From: Companilactobacillus crustorum JCM 15951 | GTDB taxonomy: Bacteria > Bacillota > Bacilli > Lactobacillales > Lactobacillaceae | Length of the DNA stretch: 64,000 nucleotides | Assembly: GCF_001434585.1 (NCBI RefSeq) | Contig: NZ_AZDB01000004.1 | Span: forward strand, 42,364-106,363 | Direction of reading: 5' to 3' | In this document: positions 10,865-20,078 of the stretch, piece by piece | Numbering within the stretch: the stretch's first letter is position 1 | Layout: every line of letters begins with the position of its first letter | Position numbers and translations under genes: made by a program | The notes under the pieces: model-generated | Seen by the model: only the letters and a program-made list of their open reading frames with translations | The model's database searches: none | What the model was told of the DNA's origin: nothing

Positions 10865-12079
10865 ATGAGTAAAGAAATGGTTGAGGCCCTTGATGCACTT
10901 GAAAGCGAAAAGGGAATTAAAAAAGAATATGTGATTGAATCATTGGAAGCTGCTTTGGTAGCTGCTTATAAGAGAAATTACAACCAAGCCCAAAACGTTG
11001 ATGTTGAATTCGATGCTAAGAAGGGTAATATACATGTTTATGCGGTTAAAGAAGTAGTTGAAGATGTTGCTGATGACCGTTTAGAAGTAAGTTTGGAAGA
11101 TGCTCAAAAGAAGAGTAAAGGCTACGAGATTGGCGATCACATCAAAGAAGAAGTAACTCCAAAGGATTTTGGTCGAATTGCTGCTCAAACTGCCAAACAA
11201 GTTATTATGCAACGTGTTCGTGAAGCTGAGCGTGATATCATTTATAATGAATATAGTCAGTATGAACATGAAATTATTCAAGGTACAGTTGAACGTAGCG
11301 ATAGTAGATATGTTTATATTACTTATGGACGTATTGAAACAGTTATGCCAAAATCTGATCAAATGCCTGGTGAAACTTATAATTCACGAGATAGAGTTCG
11401 AGTTTACGTTACTAAGGTTGAAAATGCCACAAAGGGTCCACAAGTATTTGTTTCTAGAACTGATCCAGGTTTAGTTAAACGTTTATTTGAACAAGAAGTT
11501 CCTGAAATATATGATGGAACTGTTGAAATTGTTTCAATTGCTCGTGAAGCTGGAGATAGAACTAAGATTGCGGTTAAGTCAGATAATCCTGATGTTGACC
11601 CAGTTGGAACTTGTGTCGGACCCAAGGGTGCACGTGTACAAGCAGTTGTTGATGAATTAAATGGTGAAAATATTGACGTTGTGCCTTATGTTGATGATCC
11701 AGTTGATTTCATTGCTAATGCTTTGAATCCAGCAGAAGTTATTGCAGTTCAATTCGATGAAAATGATAAGAAACAATGTATTGTTATTGTTCCTGACTAT
11801 CACTTGTCATTGGCTATTGGTAAAAAGGGTCAAAATGCTCGTTTAGCTGCTAAGCTAACTGGCTATAAGATTGATATCAAGCCTGAGTCACAAGTCGAAT
11901 TTGTCGATGATAACGATCAAGATGTTGATATAAATGACATTGAGAGTGGTAAGATCGATATTGCGAAGACTCGCGAGAATGCTGCTAATGCAGATGATGC
12001 TCAAAATCCAGCAGTCGATAATTCTGATGAAGCTAACGATGATTCTGAGGATGTAGATTCAACTGATACAGAAGAATAA
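10865..12079 (+). CDS. nusA: transcription termination/antitermination factor NusA
   Basis: RNA polymerase-binding elongation factor that modulates pausing, termination and antitermination. The start is ATG 10865 behind AAGGAGAA; in-frame upstream codons overlap rimP. The 404 aa product has an N-terminal RNAP-binding domain (1-130), an S1 domain (about 135-200, with YVYITYGRIETVMP), then KH1 and KH2 with VGPKGARVQAVV and IGKKGQNARLAAKL as the KH signature loops. The last 50 residues are a very acidic tail rich in Asp, Asn and Glu. This short C-terminus without acidic repeat domains is usual in Gram-positives. Confidence 0.97.
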   Translation: MSKEMVEALDALESEKGIKKEYVIESLEAALVAAYKRNYNQAQNVDVEFDAKKGNIHVYAVKEVVEDVADDRLEVSLEDAQKKSKGYEIGDHIKEEVTPKDFGRIAAQTAKQVIMQRVREAERDIIYNEYSQYEHEIIQGTVERSDSRYVYITYGRIETVMPKSDQMPGETYNSRDRVRVYVTKVENATKGPQVFVSRTDPGLVKRLFEQEVPEIYDGTVEIVSIAREAGDRTKIAVKSDNPDVDPVGTCVGPKGARVQAVVDELNGENIDVVPYVDDPVDFIANALNPAEVIAVQFDENDKKQCIVIVPDYHLSLAIGKKGQNARLAAKLTGYKIDIKPESQVEFVDDNDQDVDINDIESGKIDIAKTRENAANADDAQNPAVDNSDEANDDSEDVDSTDTEE

Positions 12080-12093
12080 AAGGGGTGATGGAT

Positions 12094-12402
12094 TTGGCAA
12101 CTCGTAAGATACCAATGCGTAAAGATATTTTGACAGATAAGATGTATCCCAAAAGGGAAATGGTAAGAATTGTCAAAGATAAAGAAGGCAATATTTCAAT
12201 CGATCCTACCGGAAAGAAACCTGGACGCGGTGCTTATGTGGGTCTAGAACCAGCAGCCGTTAAAGATGCGAAAGCAAAGAAGTCTTTGGAAAAAGTATTT
12301 TCGCATTCAGTACCAGCAGACTTTTATGATGAATTGTTTAACTTTGTCGATCATCAAAAAGCACGAATGGATCTTTTCGGAGATTTAGGAAAGAAACACT
12401 AA
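12094..12402 (+). CDS. ylxR: YlxR family nucleic-acid-binding protein (DUF448; RnpM)
   Basis: Small basic protein of the YlxR/DUF448 family. Established work on Bacillus homologues links the family to RNA binding and modulation of RNase P. Start codons ATG 12088 and GTG 12085 sit within two bases of the AGGGG ribosome binding site, so TTG 12094 at an eight-base spacing is preferred (102 aa). The core IDPTGKKPGRGAYV and the preceding REMVRIVKDKEG fit the family. The N-terminal RKC motif of many homologues is RKD here, so the cysteine is absent. It lies in the nusA-ylxR-ylxQ-infB operon and overlaps the next start by one base. Confidence 0.88.
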   Translation: MATRKIPMRKDILTDKMYPKREMVRIVKDKEGNISIDPTGKKPGRGAYVGLEPAAVKDAKAKKSLEKVFSHSVPADFYDELFNFVDHQKARMDLFGDLGKKH

Positions 12403-12698
12403 TGAAAAATTTTTTAAATTTTTTAGGTATTGCAGTTAGAGCTGGAAAGATTATTAGTGGAACTGAATTAACTATTAACGGTATTCGTAATGGTGAAGTT
12501 AAATTAGTAATTATGGCTTCTGACTGTAGTCCCCGGACAAAAAAAGATTTGCACAATAAAGCAAGTTATTATAATGTACCTGTGGTAGATACGGTAAGTA
12601 GTGGTGAATTAAAAACGGCTATTGGAAAAGACAGAAAAGTTATGGGAATAACAGATCTCGGATTTGCTAAAAGGTTAAAAGAAATTATGGACAATTAA
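12402..12698 (+). CDS. ylxQ: L7Ae/L30e-type ribosomal protein YlxQ
   Basis: A 98 aa protein of the L7Ae/L30e/Gadd45 fold, thought to bind kink-turn RNA. Family features seen are the N-terminal [14 protein letters not shown], the [18 protein letters not shown] strand-helix and the C-terminal [17 protein letters not shown]. The ATG overlaps the TAA stop of ylxR by one base, which indicates translational coupling. infB follows 13 bases later. The specific cellular role is not settled for the family; the fold and the operon position are secure. Confidence 0.9.
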   Translation: MKNFLNFLGIAVRAGKIISGTELTINGIRNGEVKLVIMASDCSPRTKKDLHNKASYYNVPVVDTVSSGELKTAIGKDRKVMGITDLGFAKRLKEIMDN

Positions 12699-12711
12699 GG
12701 AGAGTGATAGG

Positions 12712-15624
12712 ATGGTCAAAAAAAGAATTTATACTATTGCAAAAGAAAATAGTGTTGAGAATCAAGTAGTACTCGATGCCGCCGCAAAATTAGGTATTGA
12801 TGTTAAGAACCATATGTCATCAGTAGATGAAACAACAGAGAAAAAAATTGTGGGTAGCTTAAACGGTGGCAAGCCTGCTGCAAAACCAGCAACTAAGCCA
12901 GCTCCACAACATAAGTCTGTATCAGCTAACTCTGGTGAAAAGCACGAAGGTAGTAATCATAATTCAGGCGATCATAAAACTAAGATTAAGATTACTGCTG
13001 TAAGAAGAGATGCTAATAAGGGTAAGGGTCATTTTGACCATCGCAACAACAATCACACATCCAACAGTAATCGTCCAAACAGCAATAATAACTACCATCG
13101 TCCAAATACTAATGGCAATACAGCCAATACCAATGGTAATTCTGCTAATACTACAAATGCTAATAGAAATAATAGTAATAACAGACCAAGCAACAATAGA
13201 AACGATAACCGTAATTCACAATCTCGTGATAACAACAATCGTACTAATAACAACCGTACGAATAATCGTAATCCACAAAATCGTGATAACCGTAATCGTA
13301 ACAACAATAATCGACGTGATCATTCTACAGTACAAGGTCAAGCACCACGTCCAAGACAAAGTGCTGGTAACAAGTATCTAGATCAATTTAAGACAAATAT
13401 TCAAGATGCTAGCCATATTCCTAGTCATCCAACTAGAAATAATAACAGTCGTCCTAATAATCACAATAATAGTGATAGTACTCGTAGAAATAATAATCAC
13501 CGTCCTAACGGTAATGGTAGCAACACTAGTGAAAACCAAAACCGCTTTAATAGAAACAATAACAACAACCATAATTCTAATAACCGCAATAGCAATACTA
13601 ATAACAACCGTAACAATAACCAAAATAGACCTAATAATACAGCTGCTAAGGCTAAGGAAACTCCAAAGTCAACTGTAGCTAATACAAATATTCCAAAGCC
13701 AGAATACAAGAAGTCAAAACCAACGAATAATAATCGTGACTTTGGTCATAGAACTAATCTTGCTAATCCATTTGGTAGTCGTAAGAAGAAGAAGGAACGT
13801 AAACGTCAACAACGTCAACGTACCGAACCTAGAAAGCCAATGCCACAAAGAAAAGATCGTCCATTGCCAGAAACACTGGTTTATACAGTGGGTATGAATG
13901 CTCAAGATGTTGGTAAGTTGATTCATAGAGAACCAGCTGAAATTGTTAAGAAGTTGTTTATGCTTGGTATTATGATCAACCAAAACAAGTCATTGGATAA
14001 AGATACTATTGAATTGTTAGCCGAAGATTATGGTATTAAGGCGGAAGAAAAGGTTCAAGAAGATGTTGCCGATATTGACAAGTACTTTGATGCCGAAGTT
14101 AATACAACTGAAAATCTTGTTACACGTCCACCAGTTGTAACTATCATGGGACACGTTGATCATGGTAAGACAACCTTGCTTGACCACTTGAGACATACTC
14201 ATGTTACTGCCGGTGAAGCTGGTGGTATTACACAACATATTGGTGCTTATCAAGTACGTCTAAAGGATCGTTTAATTACATTCTTGGATACTCCAGGACA
14301 TGCTGCCTTTACAAATATGCGTGCTCGTGGTGCTGATATTACTGATATCGTTATACTAGTTGTTGCAGCTGATGATGGTGTTATGCCACAAACTATTGAA
14401 GCTATTAACCATGCTAAGGCCGCAAATGACCCTATCATTGTAGCTATCAATAAGATCGATAAGCCGGGTGCTAATCCACAACACGTAACAGAAGAATTGA
14501 TGAAGTATGATCTTGTTCCTGAAAGTTATGGTGGGGACACTATCTTTGTTAATATTTCTGCTAAAGTCGGTACAAACATCGATGAATTGTTGGAAATGAT
14601 TTTACTAGAAGCTGATGTTTTGGAATTGAAAGCAAATCCTAAGCAAAAAGCTATTGGTACTGTTATTGAAGCTAAGTTGGATAAGGGCCGTGGACCTGTT
14701 GCATCACTATTGGTACAACAAGGTACATTGCACGTTGGTGATCCAATTGTTGTTGGTAACACCTTCGGTCGTGTCAGAACAATGACAAATTATACTGGTA
14801 AAGAAATTGAAAATGCTCTACCTTCAGAACCAGTCGAAGTTACAGGTCTAAACGATGTTCCTGAATCTGCTGATAAATTCGTTGTCTTCAATGATGAAAA
14901 GACAGCCCGTGCAGCCGGTGAGGAGCGTGCTAGTCGTGCCCTTCAAAAGGAACGTCAAAATACTAACCCTGTAACGCTTGATAACTTATTCGAAACAATG
15001 AAAGAAGGAGAACTTAAACAAGTCGACGTTATTATTAAGGCCGATGTTCAAGGTTCTGCTGAAGCCATTGCCGGAAGTTTGAAGAAGATCGATGTTGAAG
15101 GCGTACGTGTAAATATTATTCATCAAGCCGTTGGTGCTATTACTGAAAGTGATGTTAACCTTGCTGCAGCAAGTAATGCTATCATTATTGGATTTAATGT
15201 ACGTCCAACAGCTCAAGCTAAGATTCAAGCTAAAGATGAAAATGTTGATATTCGTCTACATAGAGTTATTTACAAGGCTATTGATGAAGTAGAATCAGCT
15301 ATGAAGGGTATGCTCGAACCAGTATATCAAGAAAAAGTTATTGGTAACTTAACTGTCCGTGAAACATACAATGTTTCTAAGATTGGTACAATTGCCGGAT
15401 GCTACGTCAACAGTGGTAAGATTCAACGTGATAGTGGCGTAAGACTTATTAGAGATGGTATTGTTATCACCGAAGGTAAGCTTGCTTCGCTTAAACGATT
15501 CAAAGACGATGTTAAGGAAGTTGGTTCAGGATTCGAATGTGGTATCACAATCGAAAACTACAACGATATTAAGATTGGCGATGAAGTCGAAGCTTACATT
15601 ATGGAAGAAGTTCCAGTTAAATAA
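12712..15624 (+). CDS. infB: translation initiation factor IF-2 with long Asn-rich N-terminal region
   Basis: GTPase that places fMet-tRNA on the 30S subunit. The 970 aa product begins with a first IF2_N helical domain (1-50). It is followed by a low-complexity region (about 55-350) dominated by Asn, Arg and Ser. A second IF2_N domain starts near 389 ([20 protein letters not shown]). The G domain starts near 472 with G1 GHVDHGKT, G3 DTPGHAAF, G4 NKIDKP and G5 SAKVG, followed by domains II-IV. Start is ATG 12712 after AAGGAGAGTGATAGG. The Asn-rich linker is longer and less mixed than in many relatives. The catalytic part is intact, so the gene is functional. Confidence 0.97.
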   Translation: MVKKRIYTIAKENSVENQVVLDAAAKLGIDVKNHMSSVDETTEKKIVGSLNGGKPAAKPATKPAPQHKSVSANSGEKHEGSNHNSGDHKTKIKITAVRRDANKGKGHFDHRNNNHTSNSNRPNSNNNYHRPNTNGNTANTNGNSANTTNANRNNSNNRPSNNRNDNRNSQSRDNNNRTNNNRTNNRNPQNRDNRNRNNNNRRDHSTVQGQAPRPRQSAGNKYLDQFKTNIQDASHIPSHPTRNNNSRPNNHNNSDSTRRNNNHRPNGNGSNTSENQNRFNRNNNNNHNSNNRNSNTNNNRNNNQNRPNNTAAKAKETPKSTVANTNIPKPEYKKSKPTNNNRDFGHRTNLANPFGSRKKKKERKRQQRQRTEPRKPMPQRKDRPLPETLVYTVGMNAQDVGKLIHREPAEIVKKLFMLGIMINQNKSLDKDTIELLAEDYGIKAEEKVQEDVADIDKYFDAEVNTTENLVTRPPVVTIMGHVDHGKTTLLDHLRHTHVTAGEAGGITQHIGAYQVRLKDRLITFLDTPGHAAFTNMRARGADITDIVILVVAADDGVMPQTIEAINHAKAANDPIIVAINKIDKPGANPQHVTEELMKYDLVPESYGGDTIFVNISAKVGTNIDELLEMILLEADVLELKANPKQKAIGTVIEAKLDKGRGPVASLLVQQGTLHVGDPIVVGNTFGRVRTMTNYTGKEIENALPSEPVEVTGLNDVPESADKFVVFNDEKTARAAGEERASRALQKERQNTNPVTLDNLFETMKEGELKQVDVIIKADVQGSAEAIAGSLKKIDVEGVRVNIIHQAVGAITESDVNLAAASNAIIIGFNVRPTAQAKIQAKDENVDIRLHRVIYKAIDEVESAMKGMLEPVYQEKVIGNLTVRETYNVSKIGTIAGCYVNSGKIQRDSGVRLIRDGIVITEGKLASLKRFKDDVKEVGSGFECGITIENYNDIKIGDEVEAYIMEEVPVK

Positions 15625-15631
15625 AGCAAAA

Positions 15632-15678
15632 AATAAAGTCATGGTGTTTGAAAAAAACATATGGCTTTATTTTTTTTT
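15632..15678 (+). terminator. terminator after infB
   Basis: ATAAAGTCAT...ATGGCTTTAT arms form a stem of about 15 bp with G-U pairs and a purine loop, followed by a run of T residues from 15669. It closes the rimP-infB operon. Confidence 0.8.
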
Positions 15679-15749
15679 ATCGCATTTTATTATTTCAATA
15701 ATTACCTAGATAAAACCGGCTTTTGAATAAATAGATTTAAAGACAGATG

Positions 15750-15758
15750 TGATATAAT
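15750..15758 (+). promoter_or_regulatory. extended -10 promoter of rbfA
   Basis: TGATATAAT gives a perfect -10 (15753-15758) with the extended TGn motif. No good -35 is seen at the right distance, which is acceptable for an extended -10 promoter. Confidence 0.55.
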
Positions 15759-15839
15759 CAAACAGTGATGAATAAAAAGATAGCAAGTAAAACTAGAAAT
15801 AGTTTTTAAAAATAATGGGATTAACAATGGAGGTACAAC

Positions 15840-16199
15840 ATGGTAAAACATCGTATTGGTCGTGTTGAACAAGAAATTCAAAAAGAAGTTAATGAAATTC
15901 TTTTAAAACGTGTTCGTGACCCTAGAGTACAAGGTGTCACTGTAACAGGTGTTGAAATGACAGGCGATTTACAACAAGCAACGATTTACTACAGCATTTT
16001 ATCTGAAAAAGCTAGTGATGCTGAGAAGACACAAGATGGTTTAGATAAGGCAACTGGCCTTATTCGCCGAGAATTAGGACAAAAATTAACTTTATATAAA
16101 GTGCCTGAATTGGAATTTAAGCAAGATCAATCAGTTCGCTATGGCGAAAAGATTGATAAATTGATTGCTAAGCTACATCAAGATGAAGCCAATCGTTAA
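15840..16199 (+). CDS. rbfA: 30S ribosome-binding factor A
   Basis: Cold-shock-related factor that binds 30S subunits and aids 16S 5'-end processing. The 119 aa length is normal. Family signatures are [17 protein letters not shown] at the N-terminus, [22 protein letters not shown] in the KH-like core and the C-terminal [19 protein letters not shown]. The start ATG is six bases after GGAGG. It is separated from infB by a terminator and an extended -10 promoter, and has its own terminator downstream, so it appears to be monocistronic here. Confidence 0.96.
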   Translation: MVKHRIGRVEQEIQKEVNEILLKRVRDPRVQGVTVTGVEMTGDLQQATIYYSILSEKASDAEKTQDGLDKATGLIRRELGQKLTLYKVPELEFKQDQSVRYGEKIDKLIAKLHQDEANR

Positions 16200-16216
16200 T
16201 AAGTCGAAAAATTTAA

Positions 16217-16261
16217 AGAGCCATGAAATCCATCATCAAAGGGATTTTATGGTTCTTTTTT
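16217..16261 (+). terminator. terminator after rbfA
   Basis: A 15-bp stem with two G-U pairs (AGAGCCATGAAATCC pairing with GGGATTTTATGGTTCT) is followed by eight T residues. Confidence 0.85.
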
Positions 16262-16360
16262 AGGATTGAAGTAATTCAATATTTTACCGAAGTATATCTT
16301 TATCTTGTTTAAGAAGACTAGTAAAATTATTGATGATATTATGATGAGACGGAGATTATT

Positions 16361-17269
16361 ATGGACGGAGTAATTCCATTAAATAAAGAAATTGGACAAA
16401 CTAGTTCAGATTATGTTTATAAATTAAGAAAAGTGTTACATACTAGAAAAATTGGCCACACAGGGACATTAGACCCATTGGTAGACGGAGTTTTACCCAT
16501 CTGTGTGGGACAAGCTACTAAGTTAGTAAACACTCTTACAGGCTCTCCTAAAGAGTATGAGGGTGAGATCACATTAGGCAGATCTACAACGACCGAAGAT
16601 TGCGAGGGGGATACTGTTGAAGAAAAGAAGCTAAGTCAACCGATTGCTGTTGAAGATTTGAATCAAGTCTTTCAACAAATGACAGGTGATATTACTCAAA
16701 TTCCCCCTATGTTTTCGGCAGTTAGGGTCAATGGTAAAAAGCTATATGAATATGCTCGTGCTGGGATTGAGGTAGAACGTCCTGAACGAACTATTCATAT
16801 TTATGATTTTCATATCTTAGGTGAGCCAGTGTTTGATGAAGCAACTGGCTATCAGACAATTCGCTTTCATGTCAAATGTTCAAAGGGAACTTATGTTAGA
16901 ACGTTGGCAGTGGAATTTGGCAGAATGTTAGATCTACCAGCTTTTATGTCGCAATTAACTCGTGTGAAAAGTGCAGGCTTTGCTATCGGAGAAACCTTTA
17001 CGATTGGTCAAATTGAAACGATGTTAGATCAAAATGATTTGAGTTTTTTGAAATCAATCGATGATGTGTTGAAAGATGTTCCAGCTCATGAATTGACTGA
17101 CGAAGAATGGGAAGTACGAGTTTTTCACGGTGGTTTCTTAGATTTACCTATAGCCGATAAAACTAAACTGCTACGAGTAATGCGTTCAGGGACCACGAAG
17201 GCACTTTACAAGTATGATAAGGTAAGAGATATGTGGATTCCTGATTTAATGTTATTGAATAATAAGTAG
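16361..17269 (+). CDS. truB: tRNA pseudouridine55 synthase
   Basis: Converts U55 in the T-loop of tRNAs to pseudouridine. The 302 aa length is typical. The catalytic motif GHTGTLDPLVDGVLP carries Asp38. Other markers are the N-terminal GVIPLNKEIGQTSSD, the PPMFSAVRVNGKKLYEYAR block and KGTYVRTLAVEFG. The start ATG follows CGGAGATT. ribF starts 12 bases after the stop, the usual truB-ribF pair in Bacillota, so both are probably one transcript. Confidence 0.97.
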   Translation: MDGVIPLNKEIGQTSSDYVYKLRKVLHTRKIGHTGTLDPLVDGVLPICVGQATKLVNTLTGSPKEYEGEITLGRSTTTEDCEGDTVEEKKLSQPIAVEDLNQVFQQMTGDITQIPPMFSAVRVNGKKLYEYARAGIEVERPERTIHIYDFHILGEPVFDEATGYQTIRFHVKCSKGTYVRTLAVEFGRMLDLPAFMSQLTRVKSAGFAIGETFTIGQIETMLDQNDLSFLKSIDDVLKDVPAHELTDEEWEVRVFHGGFLDLPIADKTKLLRVMRSGTTKALYKYDKVRDMWIPDLMLLNNK

Positions 17270-17281
17270 AAGAGAGTAAAA

Positions 17282-18211
17282 ATGCAGATTATAAATGTAA
17301 AGCATCCGCTACTCAATGAACAACGACCACAGACTGATACAGTTTTAATCATGGGTTTCTTTGACGGCGTTCATTTGGGGCATCAAAAAGTAATTAAGAC
17401 GGGCGTGAATTTGGCCAAAAAGCATAATTTAAAGTCAGTCTTGCTAACTTTTGATCGTTCGCCACGGACGGTTTATCAACATGAGGAAGATTTTAAATAT
17501 TTATCAACCAATGAACGTAAGGCTGAATTATTAGAGGCTTTAGGAATTGATTATCTTTATTTTGTAGAATTCAGTGATTCATTCGCTAAACTTAAACCAC
17601 AAGAATTTGTCGACCAGTACATGATTAATTTGCAAGCCAAATATGTCGTGGCTGGTTTTGACTATACTTATGGGAAAAAAGATATCGCTAATATGGCAAC
17701 TTTACCCAATTATTCTCGGGAACAATTTACAACAGTGATGGTTCCTGAACAAATTATTGACGATCAAAAAATCGGTTCATCAGCGATTAAAGATTTTATT
17801 ACTCACGGAAAGATTGAAGAGGCCAATAAATTTTTAGGCTATATTTATCAAAATCAAGGCGTAGTTATTCATGGATTGCAACGTGGACGTACTTTGGGAT
17901 ATCCGACGGCAAATCTATCAGTTGATGGCAATCAATTAATTCCTTCAATTGGCGTCTATGCAACTAGAATTAAGGTTGGAAATAAGTGGTACAAAGCAAT
18001 GACATCAGTTGGTTACAATGTCACCTTCAAAGAGAATACTGGTGTAACAATTGAAACCAATATCTTTGACTTTGATCAGGATATTTATGGTCAAAAGGTG
18101 CAATTAGAATGGGTAAAATATTTGCGTGGCGAAGTTAAATTTGATGATGCAGATGGGTTAGTCAAACAGTTAAAGCTAGATAAGGAAAACTCCTTATTAG
18201 CTTTGAAATAA
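17282..18211 (+). CDS. ribF: bifunctional riboflavin kinase / FAD synthetase
   Basis: Makes FMN from riboflavin and ATP, then FAD from FMN. The N-terminal nucleotidyltransferase domain (about 1-185) contains MGFFDGVHLGHQKVI with the HxGH-type motif and VAGFDYTYGKK. The C-terminal riboflavin kinase domain (about 185-305) contains GRTLGYPTANLSVDGNQLIPSIGVYATR, a flavin and metal binding signature. The 309 aa length is normal. It lies directly after truB and is followed by a hairpin terminator before the chaperone operon. Confidence 0.96.
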   Translation: MQIINVKHPLLNEQRPQTDTVLIMGFFDGVHLGHQKVIKTGVNLAKKHNLKSVLLTFDRSPRTVYQHEEDFKYLSTNERKAELLEALGIDYLYFVEFSDSFAKLKPQEFVDQYMINLQAKYVVAGFDYTYGKKDIANMATLPNYSREQFTTVMVPEQIIDDQKIGSSAIKDFITHGKIEEANKFLGYIYQNQGVVIHGLQRGRTLGYPTANLSVDGNQLIPSIGVYATRIKVGNKWYKAMTSVGYNVTFKENTGVTIETNIFDFDQDIYGQKVQLEWVKYLRGEVKFDDADGLVKQLKLDKENSLLALK

Positions 18212-18213
18212 TT

Positions 18214-18266
18214 AAATACGTACTGAATTATGTTTGTTTTAGGACATATTCAAGTGCGTATTTTTT
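18214..18266 (+). terminator. terminator after ribF
   Basis: AAATACGTACT...AGTGCGTATTT arms form an imperfect stem of about 18 bp with the loop around TTTGTTTTAGG, followed by six T residues. Confidence 0.75.
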
Positions 18267-18323
18267 ATAAGTAAAAGATATTTGAAAATTATAGAAATAA
18301 TTTCAAAAAATGAGCGTGCATAC

Positions 18324-18352
18324 TTGACACTAATAGGATAGATTGTTATATT
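18324..18352 (+). promoter_or_regulatory. sigma-A promoter of the hrcA-grpE-dnaK-dnaJ operon
   Basis: Consensus -35 TTGACA (18324-18329), 17-base spacer and -10 TATATT (18347-18352). The CIRCE operator begins nine bases downstream of the -10 box, covering the start of transcription. Confidence 0.9.
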
Positions 18353-18360
18353 TTACATTG

Positions 18361-18387
18361 TTAGCACTCAGGTATGAATAGTGCTAA
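18361..18387 (+). promoter_or_regulatory. CIRCE operator for HrcA
   Basis: TTAGCACTC-N9-TAGTGCTAA matches the CIRCE consensus with one change in the right arm (first base T instead of G). It overlaps the predicted transcription start, so HrcA binding would block the chaperone operon. It also lies in the 5' leader just before the hrcA ribosome binding site. Confidence 0.95.
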
Positions 18388-18403
18388 AAAGGAGGACGGT
18401 ATA

Positions 18404-19450
18404 ATGCTATCACAACGTCAAGATGCAATCTTGAGAGAAGTCGTGCGCATATTTACAGATACCGGCCAGCCGGTTGGTTCGAAGACATTGATGAATGAAC
18501 TACCTTTTCATGTAAGTTCTGCGACAATCAGAAATGAAATGGCAATGCTTGAAGAAGTTGGTTACCTTGAAAAAACTCATCTTTCTTCGGGTAGAATTCC
18601 TTCAGCAATGGGATATCGTTATTATCTTGATCATCTGGTACAACCAACTAGTGTGCCACAAGATATTGCACAAAGAATTGATGATGATTTCGGTAAAACT
18701 TATCATCAGATTGATGATATTATCGAACAGTCAGCCAAAATTTTATCTCATTTAACAAGTTACACAGCAATCACTTTGGGTCCTGAGAGCAATTCAATTT
18801 TATTGACTGGATTTAGAATTGTCCCTCTGAACTCGCATCAACTTATGGCAATTATTGTCACTAGTGATAATAATGTCGAGAATAATATTTATACAGTCGA
18901 CGATGATTTTGATACTTCTATGATTGAAAAAATTGTAAATATTGTAAATGATAAATTAGTCGGACAACCTTTACCAAGGGTTATTAAGATGTTGCATAGC
19001 GATGTGCCAGCAATTCTTTCCGAATATATGTATTCAACCGATGGTTTGTTAGATATGATGGATCAGCTATTTAAAAAAGCTAGTTCCGAGAAGTATTACG
19101 TCGACGGTCAATTGAATCTTTTGAATTATGCTAATAATAATGATTTATCACAAGTACAATCATTATTTTCAATAATCAACCAGAGTACTGATTTGAGAAA
19201 ATTAATTGATCCAAGCATTACCGATGATGACATCAAAGTTCGATTGGGTAGTGAACTTGGAACGGATGCATTAAAGAATTACAGTATTATTACTGCTAAT
19301 TATGACATAGGACATCATGGTAAGGGCGTTATTGCCTTACTTGGTCCAACGACAATGCATTATTCACAATTGATTGGTTTGTTAGGTGAGTTCAGAGTTG
19401 AATTGGCAAAAAGACTGATTGATTATTATTCAAGGTATGATGATTCTTGA
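18404..19450 (+). CDS. hrcA: heat-inducible transcription repressor HrcA
   Basis: Repressor that binds CIRCE and controls class I heat-shock genes. The start chosen is ATG 18404, eight bases after AGGAGG. An in-frame ATG at 18374 lies inside the CIRCE operator and has no ribosome binding site. The 348 aa product has an N-terminal winged helix (LSQRQDAILREVVRIFTDTGQPVGSK, then SSATIRNEMAMLEEVGYLEKTH) and the HrcA-specific GAF-like domain ending with LLGPTTMHYSQLIGLL and VELAKRLIDYY. First gene of the operon; autoregulated through the upstream CIRCE. Confidence 0.97.
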   Translation: MLSQRQDAILREVVRIFTDTGQPVGSKTLMNELPFHVSSATIRNEMAMLEEVGYLEKTHLSSGRIPSAMGYRYYLDHLVQPTSVPQDIAQRIDDDFGKTYHQIDDIIEQSAKILSHLTSYTAITLGPESNSILLTGFRIVPLNSHQLMAIIVTSDNNVENNIYTVDDDFDTSMIEKIVNIVNDKLVGQPLPRVIKMLHSDVPAILSEYMYSTDGLLDMMDQLFKKASSEKYYVDGQLNLLNYANNNDLSQVQSLFSIINQSTDLRKLIDPSITDDDIKVRLGSELGTDALKNYSIITANYDIGHHGKGVIALLGPTTMHYSQLIGLLGEFRVELAKRLIDYYSRYDDS

Positions 19451-19466
19451 AATTTAGGAGGAAGTA

Positions 19467-20033
19467 ATGGCAGATAAAGAAAAAGATCAAGATTTGAAGA
19501 CTGCTAAAGAGGCAGCTCAAAAGACTGATAAGAATGCTGATGAAAAATCAGCTAAAAAGGATGCTAAGATTGATCCCAAAGATCAAGAAATCAAGGATCT
19601 GAAAGCTAAGAACGAAGAAATTTCTGACAATCTTTTGAGAACACAAGCTGAGCTTCAAAATATGAATAAACGTCATAGTAAAGAAGTAGCCGGTATTCTT
19701 AAATACGATGGTCAAAAATTAGCAACTGAGATTCTACCCGTAATAGATAATCTTGAACGTGCCTTGAGTGTTGAAGCTGACGATGATGCTAGCAAACAAC
19801 TGAAAAAGGGTATTGAGATGGTTCAACAGCACATGGTAAAGGCGTTAGAAAATAATCATGTAACTGCAATTGATAATGTTGGTGAAAAGTTTGATCCAAC
19901 TTTTAGTCAAGCCGTTCAAACTGTACCTGCTGATGATAAGCATGAAAAAGATACAGTAGTTCAAGTATTGCAAAAGGGTTATAAGTTAGAAGATCGTGTT
20001 CTTCGTCCAGCAATGGTTGTTGTTGCTCAATAA
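19467..20033 (+). CDS. grpE: nucleotide exchange factor GrpE
   Basis: Cochaperone that releases ADP from DnaK. The 188 aa product has a Lys/Asp/Glu-rich disordered N-terminus (1-45), a long coiled-coil helix (about 45-105, with NLLRTQAELQNMNKRHSKEV) and a C-terminal beta domain containing KFDPTFSQAVQTVPADD and VLQKGYKLEDRVLRPAMVVV, the GrpE signature. Start ATG follows TAGGAGGAAGTA. It sits 16 bases after hrcA and 45 bases before dnaK. Confidence 0.96.
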   Translation: MADKEKDQDLKTAKEAAQKTDKNADEKSAKKDAKIDPKDQEIKDLKAKNEEISDNLLRTQAELQNMNKRHSKEVAGILKYDGQKLATEILPVIDNLERALSVEADDDASKQLKKGIEMVQQHMVKALENNHVTAIDNVGEKFDPTFSQAVQTVPADDKHEKDTVVQVLQKGYKLEDRVLRPAMVVVAQ

Positions 20034-20078
20034 AAAAGTAAATAATAAATTAAAAATTAAAAAAAGAGGTTTAGGTTT

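Noticed and set aside
11169..11474. A 101-codon plus-strand frame inside nusA
   Set aside because: Shadow of the nusA coding sequence in another frame; nusA itself is fully conserved there.
13040..13640. CRISPR-like repetition
   Set aside because: The repeated AAC/AAT/CGT triplets are codon runs of the IF-2 linker, with no regular repeat-spacer spacing. No CRISPR array was seen in the window.
13010..13709. Several 70-123 codon open frames on both strands inside infB
   Set aside because: They are out-of-frame readings of the Asn-rich repeat region; their products are Ile/Val/Thr or Leu/Arg low-complexity strings without start context.
18374..18403. Upstream ATG for hrcA
   Set aside because: It lies inside the CIRCE operator and has no ribosome binding site; ATG 18404 has AGGAGG at ideal spacing.
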